Shown piece by piece: positions 33,930 through 42,903 of a stretch of 64,000 bases of DNA (its first letter is position 1; each line of letters begins with the position of its first letter). The position numbers and the translations under genes were made by a program. The notes beneath the pieces are model-generated. The model saw nothing but the letters and a program-made list of their open reading frames with translations. It ran no database searches and had not been told where the DNA came from. Source of the stretch: Ralstonia pickettii (GTDB taxonomy: Bacteria; Pseudomonadota; Gammaproteobacteria; Burkholderiales; Burkholderiaceae); the NCBI RefSeq assembly GCF_000607165.1, contig NZ_JFZG01000020.1:62001-126000 (forward strand), read 5' to 3'.

Positions 33930-33966
33930 ATTAATAAATGCACGACAACAGTGCGGGTTTATTAAT
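33930..33966. repeat. REP-like hairpin at the left end of the RAYT element
   Basis: ATTAATAAA (33930-33938) pairs with TTTATTAAT (33958-33966), and inside it GCAC (33940-33943) pairs with GTGC (33951-33954), with a small bulge between. The hairpin lies between the two direct copies of the GGGG-type end sequence. Such foot-and-hairpin pairs are the usual recognition sites of RAYT proteins. Confidence 0.65.
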
Positions 33967-34025
33967 GGGGACAGATTAAATTCGAGCGCAGTGATGAGGC
34001 TGTGCGTGACGGCCCCGCCACCCTA

Positions 34026-34751
34026 CTATTCAGTGCGCGCGCTGTCCTCCGCGCCCACTTCTGCGGGTTGGCGAGGCGGTCGCCCCTTCGGCAGGGGCGC
34101 AACGCGGCGACCACCGGCGCGCGCCAGTGTCGCGAGAAACGCCTCGTTTCCGAGTGGCCAGCCGCTGTGCACATGCTGGCGAATCTTCGCAAGCTGGTCT
34201 GAACCCAGACCTTCATGCCACAACGTTCGATAGCGCGATTGGCGCTCGAAAGGCGTGTTGCCAAGACGCCAGTAGCAATAGTGGTCACTCACCCACGGAA
34301 TGGATTGAATGCCCACATGATGCCGATACGTGCTCCATCGGTCGTCTTCCGGCGTGCTGACCAGGCCTGCGCGCACCGCGTTGGATTCCACATACAACAG
34401 TATCGGCAGCACCCATTCGGCCGGGTCCAGTACGGTCGAGCGGAAACGCCCTTCCCATAGCGTTCCGCTGCGATCAGCGGCGGCGTTGAAGTACCGCGTA
34501 TAGCGCCGTCCGACCGCCTGCAGCGTGCGCGAAAGGCTGTCCGCCACCTTGGGCGTTCCCACCAGATGCACGTGATTCGGCATCAGCGAGAAACCATGGA
34601 CAGCGAAGTCGTGCTCGCGTGCGGCCATGCGCAACGTATCGAGATAGAACGCGTAGTCGTCGTCGCCGCGAAAAACGATCTGGCGGTTGTTGCCGCGCTG
34701 CAACACGTGCACAGGGACATCGGTGGGACTGAGGCGAGGCAGGCGGGCCAT
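34026..34751 (-). CDS. REP-associated tyrosine transposase (Y1/IS200-like, RAYT)
   Basis: A 241-residue single-strand DNA transposase. The HUH metal site is FSLMPNHVHLVGTP (H60 and H62) and the likely nucleophile is Y120 in LLYVESNAVRAGLV. The N-terminus RLSPTDVPVHVLQRGNNRQ and the WEGRFRS segment are typical of RAYTs. The reading frame is intact, with no stop or frameshift. RAYTs are normally single-copy, domesticated relatives of IS200/IS605 that spread short palindromes rather than themselves. The C-terminus ends in a Pro/Arg-rich tail. Confidence 0.92.
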   Translation of the reverse strand: MARLPRLSPTDVPVHVLQRGNNRQIVFRGDDDYAFYLDTLRMAAREHDFAVHGFSLMPNHVHLVGTPKVADSLSRTLQAVGRRYTRYFNAAADRSGTLWEGRFRSTVLDPAEWVLPILLYVESNAVRAGLVSTPEDDRWSTYRHHVGIQSIPWVSDHYCYWRLGNTPFERQSRYRTLWHEGLGSDQLAKIRQHVHSGWPLGNEAFLATLARAGGRRVAPLPKGRPPRQPAEVGAEDSARTE

Positions 34752-35000
34752 GGAAAAGACATGCGGCGAAAAGCGCCATCGTAGCCCGAAGCCGACGAAT
34801 CTGTCCCCACTTTTCAGTGGGCAAACGCTTGCATGCCGGTTGTCGTCGAGGGGCGACGGCAGAGTTTGCGTGCCGTCAAATCGGTGGCCCTACGCGCTAT
34901 CGACGACAGGGAGAACTTGATCCCGAGCAAACCGGCCAAGCGACTTCCCCGCGAGACTGGCTCCCATCACATCACGAGACGACACGAGAGGGAGCGATTC

Positions 35001-35675
35001 ATGGCTTTTCACCGCCTAGCCGCTGTTGCTGTAGCCGCCGGAATGCTTGCCGCCGGATTCAGCCAGACCGCCTTTGCGCAGAGCACGGATTTGGCGCCGG
35101 CCACCGGCAACTGGATGGTGCGTCTGCGCGCCGTCAATCTGACAGCCGCCAACAAATCCGACGCGGTGCCCGCACTGGCCATTCCGGCTGACGCCATTCA
35201 GATCAACAACAAGGTCCTGCCCGAGCTGGACATCTCGTACTTCTTTACGCCACACCTCGCGGCCGAACTGATCCTGACCTACCCGCAACAACAGGACGTC
35301 ACGGTCATGCAAAGCGCGCTGGGCGGCCCGACCAAGATCGGCAGTTTCCGCCACTTGCCGCCCATCCTGACGATGCAGTACCACTTCACGCCCGAGTCGC
35401 GCTTCAAGCCGTACGTGGGCGCTGGCATCAACTACACGCGCATCTCGAATGTAAATCTGCAGGTGCCCGGCGTTGGTTCTCTGGACCTGAGCAAGAACAG
35501 CTTCGGCCCCGCGCTGCAGGTCGGCTTCGACTATCGCCTGACCGAACGCCTCTACTTCAACGTCGACCTGAAGAAGACCTGGATCAGCGCCGACGTGAAG
35601 ATGGCCGGCCAGACCATCAGCAAGGTCAAGGTTGACCCATGGCTGCTGGGCGTCGGCCTGGGTTATCGCTTTTAA
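35001..35675 (+). CDS. ompW: OmpW-family outer-membrane protein
   Basis: A 224-residue eight-stranded beta-barrel protein with a signal peptide (about residues 1-26, ending AFAQ). The mature start TGNWMVRLRAVNL, the PELDISYFFTPHLAAELILTY region, and the C-terminal aromatic end LGVGLGYRF are OmpW hallmarks. The ATG at 35001 has GAGGGAG upstream; an in-frame extension to 34833 lacks a signal and is rejected. OmpW proteins form narrow hydrophobic channels and are often linked to stress or osmotic response. Confidence 0.94.
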   Translation: MAFHRLAAVAVAAGMLAAGFSQTAFAQSTDLAPATGNWMVRLRAVNLTAANKSDAVPALAIPADAIQINNKVLPELDISYFFTPHLAAELILTYPQQQDVTVMQSALGGPTKIGSFRHLPPILTMQYHFTPESRFKPYVGAGINYTRISNVNLQVPGVGSLDLSKNSFGPALQVGFDYRLTERLYFNVDLKKTWISADVKMAGQTISKVKVDPWLLGVGLGYRF

Positions 35676-35779
35676 GGGAGGGCGATCAGCGAACTGACAC
35701 TGTCCTGATCGACTTTTACCGACGTGCCGCAGGGGCCGTCGACGGCGGGGGCGCTCGTCGGCGGTGGTTGGCGCGTTCG

Positions 35780-35815
35780 GCCCGGCATGCGTTGGGGCGG
35801 CCGGGCATTTTTTTT
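35780..35815 (+). terminator. Intrinsic terminator after ompW
   Basis: GCCCGGC (35780-35786) and GCCGGGC (35800-35806) enclose a 13-base loop, followed by A and eight T. It faces the + strand, about 105 bases after the ompW stop. On the minus side only T-less hairpins (35830-35845 and 35842-35864) follow dgt. Confidence 0.85.
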
Positions 35816-35894
35816 GGGCGTTTGATTTTGATCTGGTTTCAGATCGCTTGGGAGCCAGGCGATCGGATAGCGGCTCGACCGTTACTGCCGTTAC

Positions 35895-37061
35895 TCAAAC
35901 CGCATCCACGGCAAAGATGCGGCGATGCTCCTTGATGGCGTAACGATCCGTCATGCCAGCGATGTAATGCGCAATCCAGCGCGGCTGCTCTTCGGGGTTG
36001 GCTTTCGCCTGGTACTGCGGCGGCAGCAGGCGCGGGTCTTCCATGAAGACGCGGAACAGATCGTCGATGATGCGGCGCGCCTTCGCGGCCATGCGCATCA
36101 CGAGGTAATGCCGATACAGGTTGTCAAACAGGAAGCGCTTGAGCGCGCGCGCCTCTTCACGCATCGGCTCGGAGAAGGCAACGAGCGCCGGCGCGGCACG
36201 CACATCATCGATACATTGCGGCGCAACGTCAGCAATGCCGGCACGCGTGGTACCGATCAGATCGACGATCAGCGCGTTGATGATGCGGCGAATGGTTTCG
36301 TTGATCAGGCGCCGGCCGCTGACATCCGGGAACGCGGCCTCGGCTTCACGCCGGTGGATAGCCCACAGCGGCACGCCTTCGAGTTGCTCCAGCGTAATCA
36401 GGCCGGAGCGCAGGCCATCGTCGATATCGTGGTTGTTGTACGCGACCTCATCAGCGAGATTGGCAAGCTGGGCTTCCAGCGAGGGCTGCTGACCTTCGAG
36501 AAAGCGCCGCCCCAGGTCACCAAGCGTGGCCGCGTTATTGCGCGAGCAATGTTTGAGAATGCCCTCGCGCGTCTCGAACGTGAGGTTCAGGCCATCGAAA
36601 CCGCCGTAGCGCTCTTCCAGCCGATCGACCACCAACAAGCTCTGCAGGTTGTGTTCGAAGCCGCCATACGGCTTCATGCAGTCGTTGAGCGCGTCCTGCC
36701 CAGCGTGGCCGAATGGCGTGTGACCCAGATCGTGTGCCAGCGAAACCGCTTCGACCAGGTCTTCGTTCAGGCGCAGACTGCGCGCAATCGAACGACCAAT
36801 CTGCGCGACCTCCAGGCTGTGCGTGAGCCGCGTCCGGAACAGGTCGCCCTCGTGGTTCACAAAGACTTGCGTCTTGTATTCGAGGCGCCGAAACGCGGTG
36901 CTGTGGATGATGCGATCGCGGTCACGCTGGAACTCGGTGCGCGAGGTGGAGGGCGGCTCGGCGTGCACGCGGCCGCGCGTCTGCGCTGAATGTGCGGCGT
37001 AAGGGGAGAGATGGCCTTCGAGGTCGAACGGCGCGGACGGCAAATCAAATCGGTCGTTCAT
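35895..37061 (-). CDS. dgt: dGTPase-like HD-domain triphosphohydrolase
   Basis: A 388-residue HD-domain enzyme that removes triphosphate from dGTP or other dNTPs. The metal motif H...HD...D is in [17 protein letters not shown] and [16 protein letters not shown]; a further [12 protein letters not shown] block follows near residue 200. The start [16 protein letters not shown] at 37061 lies 19 bases after aroB; the longer frame falls inside aroB. It controls dNTP pools; exact substrate preference is unknown. It is the last gene of the aroKB unit. Confidence 0.94.
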   Translation of the reverse strand: MNDRFDLPSAPFDLEGHLSPYAAHSAQTRGRVHAEPPSTSRTEFQRDRDRIIHSTAFRRLEYKTQVFVNHEGDLFRTRLTHSLEVAQIGRSIARSLRLNEDLVEAVSLAHDLGHTPFGHAGQDALNDCMKPYGGFEHNLQSLLVVDRLEERYGGFDGLNLTFETREGILKHCSRNNAATLGDLGRRFLEGQQPSLEAQLANLADEVAYNNHDIDDGLRSGLITLEQLEGVPLWAIHRREAEAAFPDVSGRRLINETIRRIINALIVDLIGTTRAGIADVAPQCIDDVRAAPALVAFSEPMREEARALKRFLFDNLYRHYLVMRMAAKARRIIDDLFRVFMEDPRLLPPQYQAKANPEEQPRWIAHYIAGMTDRYAIKEHRRIFAVDAV

Positions 37062-37080
37062 CGGGCCATCTCGTCTTGCC

Positions 37081-38187
37081 TCAGGCGACGGGCGCTTCGG
37101 TCGGTGGTCGCAGCACGGCGTGCTGCAAGGTGGCGCGCAAGTCGGCATCGGGCACCGTAGTCACGAACGCCTGGCCCAGCTTGCGCAGCAACACGAATTT
37201 GATCTCGCCGGCTTCGGCCTTCTTGTCGACGCGCATCAGCTCGATGAAGCGATCGACGCCCAGGTCCGGTGCCACCGTCGGCAGATCAGCCGCACGCGTG
37301 AGTGCAGTGATGCGGTTGCGCGTGTCGATATCGATAAAGCCCAGGCGATGCGACAGGTCCGCCGCCATCACCATGCCGCAGCCGACGGCTTCGCCGTGCA
37401 GCCATTCGCCGTAGCCCAGGCCAGCCTCGATGGCGTGGCCGAAGGTATGGCCGAAATTGAGCGTGGCACGCAGGCCGGTTTCGCGCTCGTCCTGCGCCAC
37501 GACGGCCGCCTTGATGCGCACCGAGCCCCGCACGGCTTCGGACATCAGGTCGGCATCGCAATCGTTGAGGCCCTTGATGTTCTGTTCGATCCAGGCGAAG
37601 TAATCGGCATCGGCGATTGCACCGTGCTTGATGACCTCGGCCATGCCGGCAGCCAGCTCGCGCGCAGGCAACGTGCGTAGCGTATCGATGTCGGCCAGCA
37701 CCACCTGCGGCTGGTGGAACGCGCCGATCATGTTCTTGCCCAGCGGGTGGTTGATACCCGTTTTGCCGCCCACCGAGGAATCGACCTGCGACAGCAGCGT
37801 CGTCGGTACCTGAATGAACGGCACACCGCGCATGTAGCAGGCCGCGGCAAAGCCGGTCATGTCGCCGATCACGCCGCCGCCCAGCGCGATCAGCGTGGTC
37901 TTGCGGTCTGCACCGGCCGTCAACAGCGCATCAAATATCCGGTTGAGCGTGTCCCACTTCTTGAACGACTCGCCATCGGGCAGCACAACCGTGTCGACGG
38001 CCTTGCCAAGCGCGCGAATGGCTTCTTCGACCTTGGCCGCATACAGCGGCGCGACGGTCTCGTTGGTGACGATCACGGCACGCGCGCCGCGAATGTGGGG
38101 GGCGAACAACTCGGCCTTGGACAGCAACCCCGAGCCGATATGGATCGGATAGGCGCGATCGCCGAGGTCAACATCAACGGTAATCAT
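37081..38187 (-). CDS. aroB: 3-Dehydroquinate synthase
   Basis: A 368-residue NAD- and metal-dependent enzyme, second step of the shikimate pathway. Hallmarks are [55 protein letters not shown] and the zinc ligand region [14 protein letters not shown]. The ATG at 38187 overlaps the aroK stop (ATGA). Standard family length. Confidence 0.97.
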   Translation of the reverse strand: MITVDVDLGDRAYPIHIGSGLLSKAELFAPHIRGARAVIVTNETVAPLYAAKVEEAIRALGKAVDTVVLPDGESFKKWDTLNRIFDALLTAGADRKTTLIALGGGVIGDMTGFAAACYMRGVPFIQVPTTLLSQVDSSVGGKTGINHPLGKNMIGAFHQPQVVLADIDTLRTLPARELAAGMAEVIKHGAIADADYFAWIEQNIKGLNDCDADLMSEAVRGSVRIKAAVVAQDERETGLRATLNFGHTFGHAIEAGLGYGEWLHGEAVGCGMVMAADLSHRLGFIDIDTRNRITALTRAADLPTVAPDLGVDRFIELMRVDKKAEAGEIKFVLLRKLGQAFVTTVPDADLRATLQHAVLRPPTEAPVA

Positions 38188-38756
38188 GACTGAGGGGAGA
38201 CTTGCGAGGAGGTGGAGGCGCCCGCAGGCGGCGCCACAATGCCGGCCACCTCGAGTTGCATCAGCACCATATTAACAAGCTGGGCGACGGTGGGCTTGCC
38301 CGTTTCGATGACAAAGTGCGCCACCTCACGGTATAGCGGATCCCGGATCGCATGCAGTTCTTCAAGCTTGGCACGCGGGTTTTCGGTCTGCAGCAGTGGC
38401 CGGTTCTTGTCGTGCCGCGTGCGCAGGTACAGGTCATGCGGATTGGCGCGCAGGTAGATCACGGTCCCGCGCTCGCGCAGGAGCGCGCGATTCTCGGCAC
38501 GCAGCACCGCACCGCCGCCCGTGGCGAGGACGACGCCATCGCGCGAGGTGAGTTCGTCGATCATGTGGGTTTCGCGATCGCGGAAACCCACTTCGCCCTC
38601 GTGCTCGAAAATGATCGGCACACGCACGCCGCAGCGCGCTTCGATCTCATGATCGGAGTCGAAGAACGGCAGATCGAGCCGACGCGCCACCGCCCGGCCG
38701 ACCGTGGTCTTGCCCGCGCCCATCAAGCCGACGAAAAATACGTTGGAAACAGACAA
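38184..38756 (-). CDS. aroK: Shikimate kinase, TTG start
   Basis: A 190-residue kinase, fifth step of the shikimate pathway. Walker [13 protein letters not shown] is near residue 10, the shikimate site is [11 protein letters not shown] and [10 protein letters not shown], and the lid holds [11 protein letters not shown]. The only usable start in this frame is TTG at 38756: an in-frame stop lies five codons upstream and there is no ATG or GTG before the P-loop. A rare start and weak ribosome site suggest modest expression. Translationally coupled to aroB. Confidence 0.95.
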   Translation of the reverse strand: MSVSNVFFVGLMGAGKTTVGRAVARRLDLPFFDSDHEIEARCGVRVPIIFEHEGEVGFRDRETHMIDELTSRDGVVLATGGGAVLRAENRALLRERGTVIYLRANPHDLYLRTRHDKNRPLLQTENPRAKLEELHAIRDPLYREVAHFVIETGKPTVAQLVNMVLMQLEVAGIVAPPAGASTSSQVSPQS

Positions 38757-38834
38757 AATCGCGTGAAATCAGGAATTTGAGCTTGATTGTAGTGGCATTT
38801 GGTCACCATCCAGCACAAACCCGGCAGCAGGACA

Positions 38835-38872
38835 CAAAAAAGCCCGGCGCTCCACTCAGGAGGCCGGGCTTT
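38835..38872 (-). terminator. Intrinsic terminator after pilQ
   Basis: On the minus strand a stem GCCCGGC-CTCC...GGAG-(bulge)-GCCGGGC is followed by TTTTTT. It lies about 23 bases after the pilQ stop and separates the pilus operon from aroKB-dgt, which must then use its own promoter between 38757 and 38834. Confidence 0.88.
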
Positions 38873-38894
38873 CAGATCGCGATACCGCCGCCGA

Positions 38895-41060
38895 TTACTT
38901 CAGCGACAGTTGATCGGACAGCACACGCGGCGTCAGGAAAACCAGCAGCTCGGTGCGGTTGTTGATCTTGCTCGTGCTCTTGAACAAGTTGCCCAGCACC
39001 GGAATATCGCCCAGCAACGGCACCTTGTTGATGTCGGTCCGCTCGTTCTGCGTGTAGATACCGCCGATCACGACCGTGCCGCCGTTCTCGACCAGCACCT
39101 GCGTCTGTACGTGTTTGGTGTCGATGGCAAAGCCGTTGGTGGTCTGGATACCCACGCTGTCCTTGTTGACGTCCACATCCAAGAAGATGTTGCCATCCGG
39201 TGTGATCTTGGGCGTCACTTCCAGCTTCAGGTTGGCCTTCTTGAACTGCACCGAAGTCGCACCGGAAGAGGTCGCCTGTTGGTACGGAATTTCAGTACCT
39301 TGCTCGATCAGCGCCTTGATGTTGTCGGCAGTGACCACGCGCGGGCTCGAGACGATCTTGCCGCGACCATCAGCTTCCAGCGCAGACAGCTCCAGCGCCA
39401 GGAAACGGCCGGCACCGGCATTGAACAAACTCACGGCCACGCTGGCTGCATTCACGCCGTTGATGCCGTTGGCGGGGAAGCTGATCGCCGGGCTGTTGTC
39501 CCACGTGGCGCCTTGCGTAACCGGCGACACCACGTTGGTGTAGGTGTTGCCGTAACCGGCGCCATTCGTCTTGGAGGCAAAGCCCAGCTTGGCACCCAGG
39601 TTGCGACTGAACGTGTCGTCCGCCTCAACAATGCGCGCCTCGATCATCACCTGACGAACCGGGATGTCGATCTTCTGGAGGAACGCCTGCACCTCTTCGA
39701 GCTTGCTCGGGATGTCGGAGACGAACAGTTGATTCGTACGCGTATCCGCCGTGAGCGAGCCACGCTTGGACAGAATCCGCGAAGTCGCGGCGCCACCGGC
39801 TGCACCGCCCGCACCACCTGCGGCACCAGCACCCAGCAGCATGTTGCGCACATCCCCTGCGTTCTGATAGTTCAGTCGGAACACTTGGCTGCGTAGCGGC
39901 TCCAGCTCGGTCACTTGCTGTTGCGACTCCAGCTCGGCCTTTTCCTTCGTGGCCAGTTCACCACGCGGGGCCACCCACAGCACGTTGCCGTTGCGACGCG
40001 ACGCCAGGCCCTTCGAATCGAGCACGATCTGCAGTGCCTGATCCCACGGCACATCCTTCAGACGCAGCGAAAGGGTACCCGTCACGCTGTCGCTGGTCAC
40101 GATGTTGAGGTTCGTGAAGTCGGCGAAGACTTGCAGCAACGAACGCACATCGATGTTCTGGAAGTTCAGCGACAGCCGCTCACCACGGTAGCCCGGGCCG
40201 GAAATCAGCTTGTTCGGGTCTTCCTTCGTCGGGCGCACTTCCACCACGAACTGCGTGTCGGTCTGGTACGAGCTGTACTGCCAGTTGCCACGCGGCTCGA
40301 TGATCAGACGTGCGCCAGTGCCGTTATCGGTGGCACGCATGGCCTGCACGGGCGTGCCGAAATCGCTCACGTCGTAGCGACGACGCAGCGACTGCGGCAG
40401 CGTCGCACCGACGAAGTCCACCACGAGGTTCTGGCCTTGCTGGGCGATGTTGATCGCCGAGTTGGCAGTCGACAGGTCGACCACCACGCGGCCGGCAAGA
40501 TCCTCGCCGCGGCGGAAGTCAACGTTGCGCACCGCCGGGCGCTCGGCGCCTGCGACGGGTGTCGGGGCCGAGAAGGTCGGCGCTGCGACTGCCGCCGCCA
40601 CCGGCGCAGCTTGCAGCGTCAGCACGTACTGGTTACCGCGCACTTCCGACTTGTACTGCGTCTGGCGCGACAGATCGAGCACGACGCGGGTACGGTCGCC
40701 GATCTGCACGACGTTCGCCGAACGCAGCAGCTTGCCGCCATATTGGTAATTGGCGCGGCCTTGCGCGAAGGTCGCCCCGAAGAAGTCGATGGCGATGCGC
40801 GCAGGCTGCTGCGTGCTGAACTCCACCGGCTTCTGCGTCGGCGCGCTCTTGAGCGTGACCGTCACCACGGTGGATTCACCGGCCGTGGCCTGCTCCACCT
40901 TTTCGATCGTGTTGCCGGAGACTGCCGCCGCAGGGGCTGCCTGCTGAGCGACGGCCTGACCAGCCAACATGAACATGCACAGCGAAAGCCATGCCACCGC
41001 GCCCCCCCGGGCCACTCGGGTTGCCTGCGACAGGCCGCCCTTCACAAGACGCATCGTCAT
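38895..41060 (-). CDS. pilQ: Type IV pilus secretin PilQ
   Basis: A 721-residue outer-membrane secretin through which the pilus passes. It has a signal peptide (cleavage near AVAQQ), two AMIN domains that bind peptidoglycan (about 50-300), an STN/N0 domain (LNFQNIDVRSLLQVFADF), secretin N-terminal domains, and the C-terminal secretin pore (VPLLGDIPVLGNLFKS near the end). A Gly/Ala-rich linker AGGAGGAAGGAA lies between domains. The ATG at 41060 overlaps the pilP stop. Last gene of pilMNOPQ. Confidence 0.96.
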   Translation of the reverse strand: MTMRLVKGGLSQATRVARGGAVAWLSLCMFMLAGQAVAQQAAPAAAVSGNTIEKVEQATAGESTVVTVTLKSAPTQKPVEFSTQQPARIAIDFFGATFAQGRANYQYGGKLLRSANVVQIGDRTRVVLDLSRQTQYKSEVRGNQYVLTLQAAPVAAAVAAPTFSAPTPVAGAERPAVRNVDFRRGEDLAGRVVVDLSTANSAINIAQQGQNLVVDFVGATLPQSLRRRYDVSDFGTPVQAMRATDNGTGARLIIEPRGNWQYSSYQTDTQFVVEVRPTKEDPNKLISGPGYRGERLSLNFQNIDVRSLLQVFADFTNLNIVTSDSVTGTLSLRLKDVPWDQALQIVLDSKGLASRRNGNVLWVAPRGELATKEKAELESQQQVTELEPLRSQVFRLNYQNAGDVRNMLLGAGAAGGAGGAAGGAATSRILSKRGSLTADTRTNQLFVSDIPSKLEEVQAFLQKIDIPVRQVMIEARIVEADDTFSRNLGAKLGFASKTNGAGYGNTYTNVVSPVTQGATWDNSPAISFPANGINGVNAASVAVSLFNAGAGRFLALELSALEADGRGKIVSSPRVVTADNIKALIEQGTEIPYQQATSSGATSVQFKKANLKLEVTPKITPDGNIFLDVDVNKDSVGIQTTNGFAIDTKHVQTQVLVENGGTVVIGGIYTQNERTDINKVPLLGDIPVLGNLFKSTSKINNRTELLVFLTPRVLSDQLSLK

Positions 41061-41602
41061 TGCGCGCTCTCCTGAACTTTCAGGGTCGTCATTTTTTCTT
41101 TCCATTCGGTCGTGCCTTCGCGCACCAGCTCACGCAGGGTGAGTTCCTGGTCTCCGATGCGGACGATGCGACCATAGTTTTGTCCGATGTACTGCCCCAC
41201 GTGCACATGCTGCGTCTTGTCCCCGACAGACAGGACGGCTTCCGTCTCGCCATTGCGCTTCATCGTCCCGACCAGCTTGAAGGCTTCCAGCGGATAGTCT
41301 TCCAGCGGCTCGCGACGGCGATTCGGTTCCGGCGATTCGTTCTGCGCGCGCGAAAGCTCTGCCACCTTCTGCACGCTGAACGGATCAGTCTGCTTGGTGG
41401 TCGTGTATTCGCGCGGCGCGTAAGGCTTGGGCTCAGGCAGCGGCTGCACGGTCGTACTGACGCTCTGGCGCGCTTGCTGCATCCATTGCTGCAATTCATC
41501 GTCTTCGCTCGCGCCGCAGGCCGTCAGCACGACGGCCAGGCACAGGGGCGACAGACGCAGAACGTGCGACATGCGGCGACGGCTCATGGTGCGGCCCCTC
41601 AT
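41057..41602 (-). CDS. pilP: Type IV pilus inner-membrane lipoprotein PilP
   Basis: A 181-residue lipoprotein. The lipobox VLTAC places the acyl cysteine near residue 29, followed by a flexible linker and the C-terminal beta domain (LEDYPLEAFKLVGTMKRNGE, then VHVGQYIGQNYGRIVRI) that contacts PilQ. It links the inner-membrane PilMNO platform to the secretin. Its ATG overlaps pilO and its stop overlaps pilQ. Confidence 0.95.
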   Translation of the reverse strand: MRGRTMSRRRMSHVLRLSPLCLAVVLTACGASEDDELQQWMQQARQSVSTTVQPLPEPKPYAPREYTTTKQTDPFSVQKVAELSRAQNESPEPNRRREPLEDYPLEAFKLVGTMKRNGETEAVLSVGDKTQHVHVGQYIGQNYGRIVRIGDQELTLRELVREGTTEWKEKMTTLKVQESAQ

Positions 41603-42258
41603 TTGGCGCCTCCCTTGGCAGCGGCATTCGCTTTGCGCTGAGCCGCTTGCTCATCCGCGTCGAGTGCCCGGTAGGCCTCAGCGCGCGTTTCCATCACCAT
41701 GCCGCCATCCTTGGTACCCGTCAGCGAGATGTTCTGCAGCGTAACGATGCGTGACAGCGCCGCCACGTCGGCAGCAAACAGCGCCATATCGTGATAGCGG
41801 CCATTCACCTTCACGGCGACCGGAATCTCAGCGTAATAAGGCTTGATCACGGCGGCAGCGGGGCGGAACAGGTCGAAGGTCAGGCCACGCGCGATACCGG
41901 CATGGTTAACGTCGGCCAGCAGCGCGTCCATTTCGGTCTTGTTGGGCAGTTGCAGCTCAAGCTTGGCGACACGCTGCTCCACCTCGGCCTTCTGCTTGCG
42001 CAGCGCTTCGAGGTTCACCACCTGTGCGAGCTTGCTTTGGTATGCCGACTTGAGGTTGTTCTGTTCGGTACGCTTGGCGTCCCGCTCGTCAAACTTGCCG
42101 CTCCAGTAGAACTGCCAACCCAATCCGATCACCAGCACGGCGGAGAGAATCATGAACAGGATGCGCGGCGCGATCGGCCACGTTTCCGGCTCATTCAGGT
42201 TCAGGCCACGGAACTGGCTGACCAGGTCTTCCAGCGAAATTTCGGTCGAGAGCGCCAT
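41599..42258 (-). CDS. pilO: Type IV pilus assembly protein PilO
   Basis: A 219-residue bitopic protein. One membrane helix (about residues 33-50, ILFMILSAVLVIGLGW) is followed by a coiled coil (KRTEQNNLKSAYQSKLAQVV...) and a periplasmic ferredoxin-like domain. It pairs with PilN. The start MALSTEISLEDLVSQF at 42258 lies two bases after the pilN stop. The last residues are Ala/Lys-rich. Confidence 0.95.
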   Translation of the reverse strand: MALSTEISLEDLVSQFRGLNLNEPETWPIAPRILFMILSAVLVIGLGWQFYWSGKFDERDAKRTEQNNLKSAYQSKLAQVVNLEALRKQKAEVEQRVAKLELQLPNKTEMDALLADVNHAGIARGLTFDLFRPAAAVIKPYYAEIPVAVKVNGRYHDMALFAADVAALSRIVTLQNISLTGTKDGGMVMETRAEAYRALDADEQAAQRKANAAAKGGAK

Positions 42259-42260
42259 GG

Positions 42261-42893
42261 TTATTTCCCCGCCGTGGCCGCGCCCGGCTTGGCCGGCGCT
42301 ACCGGCTCGGCCTTCCATTGGAAGCGGATCGTGAAGTTGAACAGGCGGCGCTGTTCCTTCAGGTTGTTCGTCATGGTGGTGGCCACCGATTCACCCAGCT
42401 CGGCGTGATCCAGCCAGGGCACCGCACCAAGGTTACGCAGCAGGTCCGACACGCGTTCGTTGGACTGCGCCACACCCGATACGGTGTAACGCTCGCCATC
42501 CTGCTTGAGCGAGGTGAGATAGATGCCGTCCGGCACCTGGCGCACCAGTTCTTCGAGCAACTGCACCGGGCGGTTGCGCTGGTTCTGCAGGCTTTCCACC
42601 GCTTGCTGACGTTGCAGGAGGTCGTCGATGTCCTTCTTGAGGGTGTTGACCTCAGCGATCTGCTTGTCCATCTCCGCGTTTTTTTGCGTGAGGATGTCGT
42701 TGATGCGTTGCGCCTCTTCGGTCTGGTGATCGATCACCATGCCACCCAGGAACACCACCACAGCGCCCGCAACGGCAGCGCCGCCCAGGCTCATGAAGAC
42801 TTTCTTGCGCTTACCGGCACGCCGCTCTGCGTGATACGGCAGCAGATTGACGTTCGGGAGCGCATTTACGGCATTCGCGCTTTCATTGGCCAT
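42261..42893 (-). CDS. pilN: Type IV pilus assembly protein PilN
   Basis: A 210-residue bitopic protein. The short cytoplasmic N-terminus carries the conserved PilM-binding motif VNLLPYHAERR (about residues 15-25), followed by a membrane helix (about 36-53), a coiled coil and a periplasmic fold with DGIYLTSLKQDGERYTVSG. The C-terminus ends in a Pro/Ala tail. It starts ten bases after pilM. Confidence 0.96.
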   Translation of the reverse strand: MANESANAVNALPNVNLLPYHAERRAGKRKKVFMSLGGAAVAGAVVVFLGGMVIDHQTEEAQRINDILTQKNAEMDKQIAEVNTLKKDIDDLLQRQQAVESLQNQRNRPVQLLEELVRQVPDGIYLTSLKQDGERYTVSGVAQSNERVSDLLRNLGAVPWLDHAELGESVATTMTNNLKEQRRLFNFTIRFQWKAEPVAPAKPGAATAGK

Positions 42894-42903
42894 CGTCGAC
42901 TCC

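Larger units (their letters stand above)
33917..34821. mobile_element. RAYT element: REP-associated tyrosine transposase gene with palindromic ends
   Basis: A transposase gene is bordered by related sequences. GGGGACAGATT at 33967-33977 has its exact reverse complement AATCTGTCCCC at 34798-34808. A degenerate direct copy, GGGGTCGGAGTAAATT, at 33917-33932 matches 13 of 16 bases of GGGGACAGATTAAATT at 33967-33982. Hairpins sit at both ends (33930-33966 and CCCAC-N6-GTGGG at 34806-34821). The ends are AT-rich compared with their surroundings. The element separates the gltB promoter from the ompW leader. No target-site duplication is evident, as expected for Y1-type enzymes. Confidence 0.75.

Noticed and set aside
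33939-33957. Hairpin as gltB terminator or attenuator
   Set aside because: It lies upstream of the gltB promoter and on the RAYT side, with no T-run toward gltB.
34833-35000. N-terminal extension of OmpW
   Set aside because: The signal peptide begins at ATG 35001, with a clear ribosome site just before it.
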